Shown here: piece after piece, positions 1 to 8,592 of the stretch
How the letters are laid out: the number at the start of each line of letters is the position of its first letter
Position numbering within the stretch: position 1 is the stretch's first letter
Assembly: GCA_017553965.1 (NCBI GenBank)
Contig: JAFZJK010000068.1
Location: 1-16,605 of the forward strand
Source: Lachnospiraceae bacterium
GTDB taxonomy: Bacteria > Bacillota_A > Clostridia > Lachnospirales > Lachnospiraceae
DNA: 16,605 nucleotides
Reading direction: 5' to 3'
Made by a program: the position numbers and the translations under genes
The notes under the pieces: generated by a model
Told to the model about the DNA's origin: nothing
Database searches by the model: none
What the model saw: only the letters and a program-made list of their open reading frames with translations

Positions 1-1485
1 ATCCACAAGCTCCTTCATCTCGGGGCCGACACTTAAGGTAAGTACTATCTGCTTATCCGCAGGTACCATTGAATGCTCTTCGGGATACTGGGCAGCTACA
101 AGATCCTTAGCAACTGTATCATTAAACTCTTCGTTAAATACAATCTGGAAATTCGGAGACTTGATAAGCAAGGTTTCCTCCGCATCCTCACGGGTAAGAC
201 CTATTACTCTGGGCACCTCAACAAGTACCGAACCGATCGGCGTGGGTGAAGGTGTAGGTGTACTTTCCTCAGGAACAAATATCGAAGGTCCTGCTTCCGG
301 TGTAGTGGTAGCGGGTGTACCTGTATTTTCGGTATTATTGTTAAATATACCGGAAAGGAATCCCGAACCGCCGTTGTCACCGTCCTTAACAAACAAGTTC
401 CATGCCAGATAGAAAATAAGTACCAGTAAAGCTATGGCTGCAAGGACACTGACCACTGTAAGGACCTTCTCAAGTCCGGAATCCATGGTGTCAAGCTCCT
501 CGGTCTCACGCTTAACCTTTTTCTTGGTCTTTCTATCGGAATAAGTAATATGTGTAGCGGGTGTCTTAGCCGCACTCTTTATTGTGTTAAGCTCTTCCTC
601 GGTAATGCTTCTGGTAGGTGAATTGGGCACAATGGCATTTGAAGAAATGCTTACATAATCTCCTTCCGGATTGATCACGGAGCGCTTTAAATCAACTATA
701 AGCTCTGCAGCTGTCTGATATCTGCGCTCAGGCTTCTTCTGCATACACTTCTGGATGATCTTATCAACACTTAAAGGTACCTCAGGGTTAAGCTCCCTTA
801 CGGGTATCGCTTCGCTTTGGATATGAAGGAGTGCTACGGATACGGAATTGTCGCCCGCAAAAGGCACCTGTCCGCTGAGCATCTCATATAAGGTTACACC
901 GAGTGAATAGATATCGCTTCGCTCGTCGCTGTAACCGCCCCTTGCCTGCTCGGGTGAAAGATAATGTACCGAACCTATGGCGTTCTGCGATATGGTATTC
1001 GATGTAGCAGCTTTAGCTATACCGAAATCGGCAACCTTAACCTTTCCTTCCCTGGATATGATGATATTCTGGGGCTTAATATCCCTGTGTATGATATGAT
1101 GTGTATGAGCGGCTTCCATACCCATAGCTATCTGGATGGCTATACCTACCGCTTCCTTAACATCAAGTGTTTTCCTCTTCTCGATAAAACGCTTTAAGGT
1201 GATACCCTCAACCAGCTCCATTACTATGTAATAGAGACCATCGTCCTCACCTACATCATATACGCTGACAATATTCGGATGTGAAAGACCTGCTACAGAC
1301 TGTGCTTCGGCTCTGAACTTCTGTACAAAGCTTGCGTCTGTGGAATATTCGGGTTTCAGAATCTTAATAGCGACATAACGGTTAAGCCTGTGACAGAGTG
1401 CTTTGTATACATCTGCCATTCCGCCGGAACCGACCTTGTCGATTATCTCATATCTGTCGCTGATATACATTCCTGCTTTTATCAT
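1..1485 (-). CDS. prkC: PASTA-domain Ser/Thr protein kinase, 3' end beyond the window
   Basis: Membrane-bound Hanks-type serine/threonine kinase that senses cell-wall fragments in known members. The frame is open from ATG 1485 to the window edge (495 codons seen; the family is usually 600-700). The kinase domain covers about residues 12-275: glycine loop GSGGMADV at 19-26, VAIK lysine at 41, HRDIKPQN with catalytic Asp135, DFG at 153-155, and an activation segment reading GSVHYLSPEQARGG. A Lys/Arg-rich juxtamembrane stretch precedes one membrane helix at about 341-362. A Thr/Pro-rich outer linker (about 385-418) follows, then a complete PASTA repeat at about 421-489 and the start of a second at the edge. 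The start is supported by GAGGAAAG just upstream. It lies 26 nt after prpC, its likely antagonist phosphatase. The number of PASTA repeats cannot be seen. Confidence 0.95.
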   Translation of the reverse strand, partial: MIKAGMYISDRYEIIDKVGSGGMADVYKALCHRLNRYVAIKILKPEYSTDASFVQKFRAEAQSVAGLSHPNIVSVYDVGEDDGLYYIVMELVEGITLKRFIEKRKTLDVKEAVGIAIQIAMGMEAAHTHHIIHRDIKPQNIIISREGKVKVADFGIAKAATSNTISQNAIGSVHYLSPEQARGGYSDERSDIYSLGVTLYEMLSGQVPFAGDNSVSVALLHIQSEAIPVRELNPEVPLSVDKIIQKCMQKKPERRYQTAAELIVDLKRSVINPEGDYVSISSNAIVPNSPTRSITEEELNTIKSAAKTPATHITYSDRKTKKKVKRETEELDTMDSGLEKVLTVVSVLAAIALLVLIFYLAWNLFVKDGDNGGSGFLSGIFNNNTENTGTPATTTPEAGPSIFVPEESTPTPSPTPIGSVLVEVPRVIGLTREDAEETLLIKSPNFQIVFNEEFNDTVAKDLVAAQYPEEHSMVPADKQIVLTLSVGPEMKELVD

Positions 1486-1511
1486 TTTCTTTCCTCACAA
1501 ATAAACTCTTT

Positions 1512-2258
1512 TTAGTCCTCTATTTTAACCAGTACGACGGTTATATTGTCCCTTCCGCCGTTACGGTTTGCTCTTTCGATAAGAACCTCGGAGGCTTTAT
1601 TCAGATCATCGCGATTCTCATTGATTATATCATAAATTTCAGAATCCGCAATCATATTTGATAAACCGTCCGAACAAAGAAGTATTATGTCGTCTTTTTT
1701 AACCGGTACACGGAACATGTCCGGTATGACTACTCCGATAGCACTGATGGCACGGGTTACTACGTTTTTCTTGGGATGGAATCTTGCTTCCTCCTTTTTT
1801 ATATCCCCGTTTTTAACCATCTCCATAACCAGGGAATGATCCTCGGTTATCTGTGTTATCTCGGAATTGATCAGATAAAGCCTGCTGTCTCCGATATTAA
1901 GGACATCCATTTCATTGTTTTCGGAAACCGTAGCTACCACAAACGTGGTACCCATGCCTTCGAGCTCGGGATCCTCCGCAGCCTTAACTATCAGCTGCTC
2001 ATTTGTCTCCCTTATGGCATTTTCCAAGAAGCTTAGCTTACTTATCACTCCGCTTCCCGCATTACGTACAAGCTCTACAAACTTTTCTACGCAAAAACGC
2101 GATGCGTAATCTCCCGCATTATGACCGCCCATTCCGTCAGCCACAATAAACAGGTTCGGAAGTAATCCGGTCTCGTTTGTATTGGCATAGCAGTAGTCCT
2201 GGTTCATCTGTCTCATGATACCGACGTCTGTTTTCGCAACTGCCTGCAACCGAATCAC
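1512..2258 (-). CDS. prpC: PP2C-family Ser/Thr protein phosphatase
   Basis: Soluble metal-dependent (Mn/Mg) phosphatase of the PP2C family, expected to dephosphorylate the adjacent PASTA kinase and its substrates. The 248 residues match the usual length of about 240-250. Visible motifs are NQD (Asp21), VADGMGGH with Asp41-Gly42 for metal binding, NIGDSR around Asp124, CSDGLSN with Asp197, and GGRDN with Asp237 near the end. Start codon is GTG, with AAGGAAAGAGG directly upstream; no better ATG lies in frame near the N-terminus. It begins 16 nt after the rlmN stop and ends 26 nt before prkC, the conserved Firmicutes order. Gene symbol prpC (also stp) is by family and context; the pairing with PrkC is inferred from neighbourhood. 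Confidence 0.95.
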   Translation of the reverse strand: MIRLQAVAKTDVGIMRQMNQDYCYANTNETGLLPNLFIVADGMGGHNAGDYASRFCVEKFVELVRNAGSGVISKLSFLENAIRETNEQLIVKAAEDPELEGMGTTFVVATVSENNEMDVLNIGDSRLYLINSEITQITEDHSLVMEMVKNGDIKKEEARFHPKKNVVTRAISAIGVVIPDMFRVPVKKDDIILLCSDGLSNMIADSEIYDIINENRDDLNKASEVLIERANRNGGRDNITVVLVKIED

Positions 2259-2274
2259 CCCTCTTTCCTTATAG

Positions 2275-3330
2275 TTATTTACCGGTGTCCGCCTGTCCGT
2301 TCATATAGCTTCTTCTCAGCTGACCGCATGCGGCATCGATATTTTTACCCATTCCTCTTCTAATAGTAACATTTATTCTGTTTTTTTCAAGCAATTTTTT
2401 AAATTCGGCGGTTTTCTCGGTCCCGCTCCGTACAAAATCCCGCTCTTTTACGGGATTTACCGGTATAAGATTGATGTGGCAGTTCCTGCCTTTTACCAGC
2501 TCCGCAAGCTCTTTTGCACATTCCGCCGAATCATTTACCCCCGATATCAGGCTGTATTCAAAAGTAACACGCCTTCCGGTCTTTTCAAAGAAATAGTCGC
2601 ATGCCGAAAGTATATCGTTTATCTTATACTTATTTGCCGACGGCATTATGGTCTTTCTTAAAGTATCGTTTGGAGCATGCAGCGAAATGGCCAGGGTCAG
2701 TGCATACTCTTTATCTGCCAGCTCACGGATTTTGTCCACTATACCGCAGGTGGATACCGTAATGTTCCTGCCGCTTATATTTAATCCGTCCTTATCGGTT
2801 ATCATTTCGTAAAAACGGATGAAATTATCAAAATTATCAAAGGGCTCTCCGGTGCCCATGACTACAATATTGGATATCCGGACATTTTCCGACTTCTGCA
2901 TCTCATAGATCTGCTCAAGCATCTCTCCCGCGGTTAAGTCCCTTACCTTACCGCCTATGCCCGATGCGCAGAAGACACAGCCCATCTTACAGCCTACCTG
3001 TGACGAGATACATGCCGAATACCCATGTTCATAACGCATCAGTACGCTTTCTATCACGTTGTCGTCTATCGTCTTAAACAAAAACTTGCAGGTGCCGTCC
3101 TCTTCGTCCTTTAGCATCTTCAGCTTTTCAACGGAATAGAGGTCATATTTTCCGGCCAGAACATTTCGGAAGGATAAAGGCACGTTTGTCATCTCATCAA
3201 ACCCCGAAACATTCTTTTTATGCAGCCAGTCATAAACCTGTGTGGCCCTGAAGGCTTTTTCACCCGCCTCTATGGTTTCTGCTTTAAGCTCCGAAATATT
3301 CAGAGACCGCAGATCCGGTTTTGTATCCAT
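2275..3330 (-). CDS. rlmN: 23S rRNA (A2503-C2)/tRNA (A37-C2) methyltransferase, radical SAM
   Basis: Radical SAM enzyme that methylates C2 of A2503 in 23S rRNA at the peptidyl transferase centre and, in studied bacteria, A37 of some tRNAs. The 351 residues fit the family. The N-terminal helical region (about 1-95) precedes the 4Fe-4S motif CKMGCVFC with Cys114, Cys118 and Cys121, followed by GTGEPFDNFDN around 160-170. Near the C-terminus, NIDAACGQL supplies Cys335, the residue that carries the transferred methyl group in characterised members; Cys118 is the resolving cysteine. This pattern separates it from non-methylating radical SAM proteins. Cfr (C8 methylation) is the close relative, but this housekeeping operon position fits RlmN. 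ATG 3330 has TTAGGAG seven nt upstream. It lies 26 nt after rsmB. Confidence 0.96.
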   Translation of the reverse strand: MDTKPDLRSLNISELKAETIEAGEKAFRATQVYDWLHKKNVSGFDEMTNVPLSFRNVLAGKYDLYSVEKLKMLKDEEDGTCKFLFKTIDDNVIESVLMRYEHGYSACISSQVGCKMGCVFCASGIGGKVRDLTAGEMLEQIYEMQKSENVRISNIVVMGTGEPFDNFDNFIRFYEMITDKDGLNISGRNITVSTCGIVDKIRELADKEYALTLAISLHAPNDTLRKTIMPSANKYKINDILSACDYFFEKTGRRVTFEYSLISGVNDSAECAKELAELVKGRNCHINLIPVNPVKERDFVRSGTEKTAEFKKLLEKNRINVTIRRGMGKNIDAACGQLRRSYMNGQADTGK

Positions 3331-3356
3331 ATTTACTCCTAATCAACACCGGCTTT

Positions 3357-4721
3357 TTATTTGCCGTTTTCCAGACACGATATGAAAAATCCGTCGCTGT
3401 CATAACGTCCCGGCCTTATAACTATATAGCAGTCATCTGCATTTTCAGGTTCTATACCTTTAGGAAGCTTATCCTTAACAGGTATACCCTTGAGTCCTAG
3501 CTCGTTGGTTAAAAACCGGTAGTTATCGGTATTCTCACACTTTGTAAGAGTGCAGGTACTGTACATAAGTATGCCGCAAGGTTTAAGGTACTTTACGGCG
3601 TTCTTTAGTATCTCCTTTTGCAGTGCTGCCAGCTCTTCGCATTTTTCGGGTGAAGCGTTATATTTTATATCAGGCTTCTTTCCTATTATACCAAGACCCG
3701 AACAGGGCAGATCGCAGATCACGATATCAAATGCACTCTCAAAGCTTTCATTATATACTGTGGCATCATTTACCCTTACATCCACATTTTTAAAGCCGCA
3801 TCTGCCGGCCGCTTCGCGTATAAGCGAACATTTGGCTTCCGTAAGATCACAGGATGTAACGCTATAGCCCATATCAGCCATATGCATGCTTTTTCCGCCC
3901 GGAGCCGCACAGAGGTCAAGTACCTTGGCGGGCGAGGATGTGTTGCTCTTTTCACCTGCTTTTGCCTTATAGCAGGCATCGGCTAAGTAGCCGAGCAGTA
4001 CGGAGCTAAAGTCCTGTACCACAAACTGCCCTTCCTTAAAGCCTTTTAGCTCTGCTGCGGAGCCTGCCCCGGAAACAGAGAAGCAGTAATCTATATAACC
4101 GTTATCCTGTACGCTTCCCTTATCCTGCTGACCGCTCTCCATTAGGCTCTTTTTAACCAGTGCCGCATCGGATACCGACGTATTGCATCTAAACCCGATC
4201 GCATTATCCGATAAAAAGTATTTAAACGCTTCTTCGCTTTCTTTAGCGGAAAAGCTCTCATCAAAAAGTTTAACTATCCATTCCGGCATGGAATATTTAT
4301 AGGAAGAAACTCCGTTTTCTATACCGCTTATTATTTTATCCTTTTCGCGGCATACGGACCTAAGCACTCCGTTTACAAAACCGTTAAGTCCCCTGAACCC
4401 ACGCTTACCGGTAAGCTTTACCGATTCATCGCATGCTGCAAAATCCGTGACCGAGTCCATAAAAAGTATCTGGCAGACACCCATACGGAGTATATTGCGG
4501 ATGACCGGCTTCATCTTTTTTACCTTAACACTCGAGTAAGAGTTTAAGATCGTATCAAGTGTCAGTGCTCTTTCGACACATGCTCTGGTAAGCCTGGAAA
4601 TAAACCTTTTGTCCTGCTCTTCCGATTGTCTGTCCAATGACTGGGACAGTACGATATGCAGGGGCTTCTTTTCCTCCAGTATATTTATCAGGTTGTCAAG
4701 CACTGTATTCCTTGCACTCAA
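3357..4721 (-). CDS. rsmB: 16S rRNA (cytosine967-C5)-methyltransferase
   Basis: SAM-dependent m5C methyltransferase acting on C967 of 16S rRNA. The N-terminal 150 or so residues look like the NusB-type RNA-binding domain. A Rossmann methyltransferase domain follows with the SAM-binding motif CAAPGGKS (271-278), DLPCSGLG with Cys340, and YSTCT with Cys390. The two catalytic cysteines are spaced by 50 residues, as in E. coli RsmB (325 and 375). A Gly/Ser-rich insert around 205-225 separates the two halves. The start is TTG 4721, with AAGGAAGGA about seven nt upstream; no ATG is as well placed, so the TTG is the best choice. It follows fmt by 45 nt, a gap containing a small perfect hairpin. Confidence 0.95.
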   Translation of the reverse strand: MSARNTVLDNLINILEEKKPLHIVLSQSLDRQSEEQDKRFISRLTRACVERALTLDTILNSYSSVKVKKMKPVIRNILRMGVCQILFMDSVTDFAACDESVKLTGKRGFRGLNGFVNGVLRSVCREKDKIISGIENGVSSYKYSMPEWIVKLFDESFSAKESEEAFKYFLSDNAIGFRCNTSVSDAALVKKSLMESGQQDKGSVQDNGYIDYCFSVSGAGSAAELKGFKEGQFVVQDFSSVLLGYLADACYKAKAGEKSNTSSPAKVLDLCAAPGGKSMHMADMGYSVTSCDLTEAKCSLIREAAGRCGFKNVDVRVNDATVYNESFESAFDIVICDLPCSGLGIIGKKPDIKYNASPEKCEELAALQKEILKNAVKYLKPCGILMYSTCTLTKCENTDNYRFLTNELGLKGIPVKDKLPKGIEPENADDCYIVIRPGRYDSDGFFISCLENGK

Positions 4722-4746
4722 AGCTATTCCTTCCTTATGTAAAACA

Positions 4747-4764
4747 CCTTGTATGAATACAAGG
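4747..4764 (-). promoter_or_regulatory. Short perfect hairpin in the fmt-rsmB gap
   Basis: CCTTGTAT and ATACAAGG form an 8-bp perfect inverted repeat around a 2-nt centre (fewer pairs close in practice), two nt past the fmt stop and upstream of the rsmB Shine-Dalgarno. On the transcribed strand it is followed by GTGTTTTAC, too weak a U-run for a confident terminator. It may be a 3'-end processing or stability element for fmt, a weak attenuator, or chance. Confidence 0.35.
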
Positions 4765-4766
4765 CA

Positions 4767-5699
4767 TCAGCTTGTAAAAGTACCGTCGGCGATCACTGTT
4801 CCTCTTATAAAATCGCCTGCCGACATACGTTTTTTACCTTCTATCTGAAGCTCGAGGATCTCTAACGGCCTATCCGCCGTACCGATAAATATGGCGTTGT
4901 CGGATATCCTTATCTGGCCGGCTGCCGCCTCCACATTCTCGTAATCCTCTGCTATGCAGGCTTTCCATATCTTAAGCATCTTTCCGTTGACAAAGGTATA
5001 TGCTCCGGGCCACGGGATAAGACCTCTTATCAGTCTTTCAAGCTCCTCTGCACTGTGCTCAAAGCTCAGATGCCCCATGGATTTCTTAAGCATACTTACG
5101 TAAGTTGCCTCGTCATTGTTCTGGGGTATGCTTACCGCAGTTCCCTCCTCAATGCTCTTTAAGGCCTCTATAAGAGTGGGACCTGCCATCTCTGTAAGCC
5201 TGTCAAAGAGTGAACCGGCTGTCTCATCGGGTGCAAGTGTGATCTTTTTCTGAAGTATCATATCACCCGTATCGATACCGGCATCCATATGCATGATGGT
5301 AATACCGGTCTCTTTTTCACCGTTGATCACCGCCCACTGTATGGGTGAAGCTCCCCTGTATTTAGGAAGGAGCGATGCATGTACATTTATGCAGCCGTAC
5401 TTCGGAAGAGAAAGGATGTTGTTCTTAAGTATCTGTCCGAATGCAACCACCACGATAACATCGGGAGCTATATCCCTTAATATCTGTACAAAGGACTCGT
5501 CCGATGCTTTTACCGGCTGAAACACAGTTAAGCCCGCTTCAAGCGCTCTTTGTTTTACCGGCGAATAAACTATGCCGTTACCGCGCTGATTGGGCTTGTC
5601 AGGCTGTGTCACAACACCTGCTATATCATATCCCGCCAAAATAAGCGAATCAAGTACTCCCGCAGCTATGTCGGGAGTACCCATAAAAACTATTTTCAT
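4767..5699 (-). CDS. fmt: Methionyl-tRNA formyltransferase
   Basis: Transfers a formyl group from 10-formyltetrahydrofolate to Met-tRNA(fMet), giving the initiator tRNA. The 310 residues match the family. The N-terminal Rossmann-like formyltransferase domain starts MKIVFMGTPD. The catalytic triad is visible as Asn105, His107 (NVHASLLPKYRG) and Asp143 (MDAGIDTGD), equivalent to E. coli Asn108, His110 and Asp146. The C-terminal domain (about 205-310) holds GLIPWPGAYTF. ATG 5699 has AGAGGG about eight nt upstream. def lies 23 nt upstream; its product removes the formyl group that Fmt adds, a standard pairing. A 9-bp inverted repeat lies inside codons 7-16. Confidence 0.97.
   Translation of the reverse strand: MKIVFMGTPDIAAGVLDSLILAGYDIAGVVTQPDKPNQRGNGIVYSPVKQRALEAGLTVFQPVKASDESFVQILRDIAPDVIVVVAFGQILKNNILSLPKYGCINVHASLLPKYRGASPIQWAVINGEKETGITIMHMDAGIDTGDMILQKKITLAPDETAGSLFDRLTEMAGPTLIEALKSIEEGTAVSIPQNNDEATYVSMLKKSMGHLSFEHSAEELERLIRGLIPWPGAYTFVNGKMLKIWKACIAEDYENVEAAAGQIRISDNAIFIGTADRPLEILELQIEGKKRMSAGDFIRGTVIADGTFTS
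5654..5680 (-). repeat. 9-bp inverted repeat inside the start of fmt
   Basis: GTACTCCCG and CGGGAGTAC are perfect 9-bp arms around a 9-nt centre, within fmt codons 7-16, beginning about 20 nt after the start codon. In RNA this would be a stable stem close to the ribosome-binding site. It encodes GTPDIAAGVL, of which GTPD is conserved in Fmt, so part of the repeat is constrained by the protein. Confidence 0.6.
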
Positions 5700-5722
5700 T
5701 AACCATACCCTCTTTTAAAGTA

Positions 5723-6193
5723 TCAGTCGGAAGATGTTCTTATATCTCCCTCAACCTTAGAAGTATACAATATTCCGTCAAGATGGTCAACCTCATGTTG
5801 AATGGCACGGGCGAGTAACTCATCTCCCTCTAACTCGAAAAGCTCCATATTCTTATTAAATGCCTTAACCTTTACATGGTTGGCACGTGTTACGGTACCG
5901 CTTTTTCCGGGTACGCTTAAGCAGCCTTCCTCACCTGTCTGAGTGCCTTCCTTATCGATGATCTCGGGATTGATAAGCACAATAGGGTCGTCACCGTCCT
6001 CCGAAACGTCGATAACCACCACTCTTTTCAGTACACCTACCTGTACTGCTGCCAGACCCACGCCGTTTGCATGGTACATGGTCTCCAGCATGTCTTCGAT
6101 AAGTATCTTTGTCTTATCGTTCATTTCAAGTATGGGCTTTGAGATCTTTGCAAGGATCGGGTCCCCTTCAGTCCTGATGTTTCTTAATGCCAT
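5723..6193 (-). CDS. def: Peptide deformylase
   Basis: Metal-dependent hydrolase that removes the N-formyl group from nascent proteins. At 156 residues it is on the short side of the usual 150-190, as in many clostridial type I enzymes. All three family motifs are present: GVGLAAVQ (44-51), EEGCLS with metal ligand Cys91, and QHEVDH with ligands His133 and His137 and catalytic Glu134. ATG 6193 is preceded by a near-perfect AAGGAGG at good spacing, one of the strongest ribosome-binding sites here. It sits 29 nt after priA and 23 nt before fmt, the usual def-fmt arrangement. Confidence 0.97.
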   Translation of the reverse strand: MALRNIRTEGDPILAKISKPILEMNDKTKILIEDMLETMYHANGVGLAAVQVGVLKRVVVIDVSEDGDDPIVLINPEIIDKEGTQTGEEGCLSVPGKSGTVTRANHVKVKAFNKNMELFELEGDELLARAIQHEVDHLDGILYTSKVEGDIRTSSD

Positions 6194-6222
6194 GTCTTCC
6201 TCCTTAACAACCGTGATGTCTT

Positions 6223-8460
6223 CTATAACGGATTAAAATCAAATTGTATCGATACTTCTTTATTCTGAGGGTCCGTCCCCTCGCCTAGTGCATTTTTTAT
6301 GTCTACCAGTCCGCCGTAATCATCGGATTTAAGATATATGGCATATCTGAAAATGTCATTCAGCTTAAATACCTTTTCCTGTGACGGTCCGAATATCTTT
6401 ACGGCCTGTTCTTTCTTATCTATATATGCTTTTATAAACTTATATACCCGCTCCGCTTCCTTAGCCAGGGGCTCCTCTTCCTTTCCGAGTATGCTTACTT
6501 TCAGCATATTCCAGGACGGAGGGTAATTCATAAGGCGCCTAAACTCTATCTCCTCGGAGTAGAAACGCTTGTAATCATGCGCAGCTGCTGCCGTAACCGC
6601 ATAATGCTCGGGATTATAAGTCTGTATGACCACATCCCCCTTAGCGCTTCCTCTGCCGGCACGCCCCGCTGCCTGTGAAAGCAGCTCAAAGGTTTTCTCG
6701 GCACTCCTGAAGTCCTCCGAGTACAGGGACATATCTGCAAGCAATATCCCTACCAGCGTAACCTTGTGGAAATCGTGCCCCTTTACTATCATCTGCGTAC
6801 CCACCAGGATATCAGCCTCATGGTCCGAAAACTTGGAAAGTATCTCATCATAGCTTTCCTTCTGTTTCGTGGTATCATGGTCCATCCTTAGCACTCTGGC
6901 TGACGGGAACTCTGCCTTTAAAAGCTCCTCAACCTTCTGTGTACCGGTACCGAATGCCATGATGTACGGTGAACCGCAGTCCGGACAGCATTTTACCATA
7001 TCCCGCTCAAAACCGCAATAATGACATACGAGCTTACCGTTATTATGGTATGTAAGTGACACATCGCAGTGCGGACATTTTATAACATGGCCGCAGCTTC
7101 TGCAGTTTACAAAGCCCAAGTGACCTCTCCTGTTTATAAAAAGCATGGTCTGCTCGTGCTTTTCCAAGCGGTCCACGATAAGCTCCTTAAGCTTTCTTGA
7201 AAAGATCGATCTGTTCTTAGCCTTAAGCTCTTCTCTTAAATCCGTAACATATACCGTCGGAAGCTCCGCTTCGCCGGCACGCTTGTCAAGCTCAAACAGC
7301 CTGATCCTTCCGGCACATGCGGCGCTGTAGCTCTCGAGCGAAGGTGTGGCTGAGCCTAAGATGACCGAAGCACCCTCTGTCTCTGCACGCCTGAAGGCTA
7401 CGTCCCTGGTATTGTATCTGGGCGAAAGCTCACTTTTATATGAGCCCTCGTGCTCCTCATCGATTATGATCAGCCCTAGGTTGTCAAAAGGTGTAAACAC
7501 CGCCGAACGAGGTCCTATCACTATCTTAGTGTCCCCATTTTTGGCTCTTAAGTACTGGTCGTATCTTTCTCCGGCCGACATACGGGAGTTAAGCACCGAT
7601 ATACTGTCGCCGAAGCGTTTGTAAAACCTCTTAACCGTCTGATAAGTAAGGGCTATCTCCGGGATCAGCATGATCACACTCTTGCCCTGCCTTATCACTT
7701 CATCTATAACCGCAAGATATACCTCGGTCTTACCGCTGCCGGTAATGCCGTGTATAAGATATTTGTCGTTTTTTCCTTCTTTGATATCCTTTATGATCGA
7801 GCCGGCTATCCTTTTCTGGTCGTCGTTAAGCTCAACCTTTCCGGTATCCGCTTTTGCACCTTCTATGGCCGCTCCGCTGTAATTACGATATACTACGGAG
7901 CTTTCTATCTTTATGAGTCCGTCACGTTCAAGAGCACTTATGGTAGAATTAAGGATATTCAGCTTATCCGTTACCAGCGAATGCTTTAGTCCGTTATCAT
8001 ATTCGAGTATCAGCTCGTTTAAAAGCCTTACTTTTGCGGCATAATGCCTTTTTTCCGCCTTTGCTGCCGCTTCGATAAGCTCCTCTTTTGAAACCGCAGC
8101 AAGGATTGTCTTATCGACCTTATTCTTAACGACTTTTTTTACCGGGATGACGCACTTTAACGCATCATTGGCTGTGGACCCGAAATGATCCTTCATCCAG
8201 AATGCAAGGGATATCATCTTATCATCTATGCTTATGTTTTTCGGGCAGATCGAATCGATATCCTTGATCTTTTCCTCTTCTATCTTGGGAGTATCCGAAA
8301 GCCCGACAATATAGCCTTTTATTTTTCGATCGCCTTTTCCGAAGGGAATGACGACTCTGTCACCCGCGCATACCGTACCAAGCATATGCTCCGGGATCCT
8401 GTATTGATATGTCCGGTCGAGGTTTTCGACAGAAATATCTATTATAATATCAGCGTACAT
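6223..8460 (-). CDS. priA: Primosomal protein N' (replication restart DNA helicase)
   Basis: 3'-to-5' superfamily 2 helicase that reloads the replisome at stalled or repaired forks. The 745 residues match the family (730-810). The N-terminal DNA-binding region precedes the helicase core: Walker A in GITGSGKT with Lys244, Walker B DEEH at 334-337, GSATPS, and the helicase C-terminal motif QAAGRAGRG. Four cysteine pairs (CRSC, CPHC, CHYC, CPDC, residues 453 to about 498) form the paired zinc sites inserted in the helicase. ATG 8460 has AGGAAGAGAG upstream. It leads the tight run to def, fmt, rsmB, rlmN, prpC and prkC. The 132-nt gap before it contains no clear sigma-A promoter that I can see, so transcription may come from upstream of murE. 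Confidence 0.97.
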   Translation of the reverse strand: MYADIIIDISVENLDRTYQYRIPEHMLGTVCAGDRVVIPFGKGDRKIKGYIVGLSDTPKIEEEKIKDIDSICPKNISIDDKMISLAFWMKDHFGSTANDALKCVIPVKKVVKNKVDKTILAAVSKEELIEAAAKAEKRHYAAKVRLLNELILEYDNGLKHSLVTDKLNILNSTISALERDGLIKIESSVVYRNYSGAAIEGAKADTGKVELNDDQKRIAGSIIKDIKEGKNDKYLIHGITGSGKTEVYLAVIDEVIRQGKSVIMLIPEIALTYQTVKRFYKRFGDSISVLNSRMSAGERYDQYLRAKNGDTKIVIGPRSAVFTPFDNLGLIIIDEEHEGSYKSELSPRYNTRDVAFRRAETEGASVILGSATPSLESYSAACAGRIRLFELDKRAGEAELPTVYVTDLREELKAKNRSIFSRKLKELIVDRLEKHEQTMLFINRRGHLGFVNCRSCGHVIKCPHCDVSLTYHNNGKLVCHYCGFERDMVKCCPDCGSPYIMAFGTGTQKVEELLKAEFPSARVLRMDHDTTKQKESYDEILSKFSDHEADILVGTQMIVKGHDFHKVTLVGILLADMSLYSEDFRSAEKTFELLSQAAGRAGRGSAKGDVVIQTYNPEHYAVTAAAAHDYKRFYSEEIEFRRLMNYPPSWNMLKVSILGKEEEPLAKEAERVYKFIKAYIDKKEQAVKIFGPSQEKVFKLNDIFRYAIYLKSDDYGGLVDIKNALGEGTDPQNKEVSIQFDFNPL

Positions 8461-8592
8461 TTGTCACTCTCTTCCTGTATCATCCAAATGCTATTAAATC
8501 AGCTCTTTTAGCCTTCCCCTTGAATGGACAGATCGCGCCACGGGGAAGCTTTCATCTAATGACATTGGCGTGGTACCGTCCGGTTCTTCAGA
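8461..8592 (-). other. Gene-free gap between murE and priA with a stem-loop
   Basis: This is the longest stretch without a recognised gene inside the murE-to-prkC run; the other gaps there are 16-45 nt. It holds an imperfect stem at 8510-8550 (AGC-TTCCCC with GGGGAA-G-GCT, one bulge, about 22-nt loop). No U-run follows the stem on the transcribed strand, so it does not look like an intrinsic terminator. The frame continuing from the murE stop stays open for 32 codons to tandem TAA TAG (8491-8496). An ATG at 8565 inside that frame lacks a Shine-Dalgarno. I recognise no riboswitch class. Confidence 0.6.

Noticed and set aside
8510..8550. Stem-loop read as an intrinsic terminator for murE
   Set aside because: Sequence after the stem on the transcribed strand is AAAAGAGCTG with no U-run, and the loop is large.
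8494..8565. 23-codon frame with ATG in the murE-priA gap as a separate small gene
   Set aside because: No Shine-Dalgarno before the ATG and no recognisable product; kept only as part of the murE in-frame extension observation.
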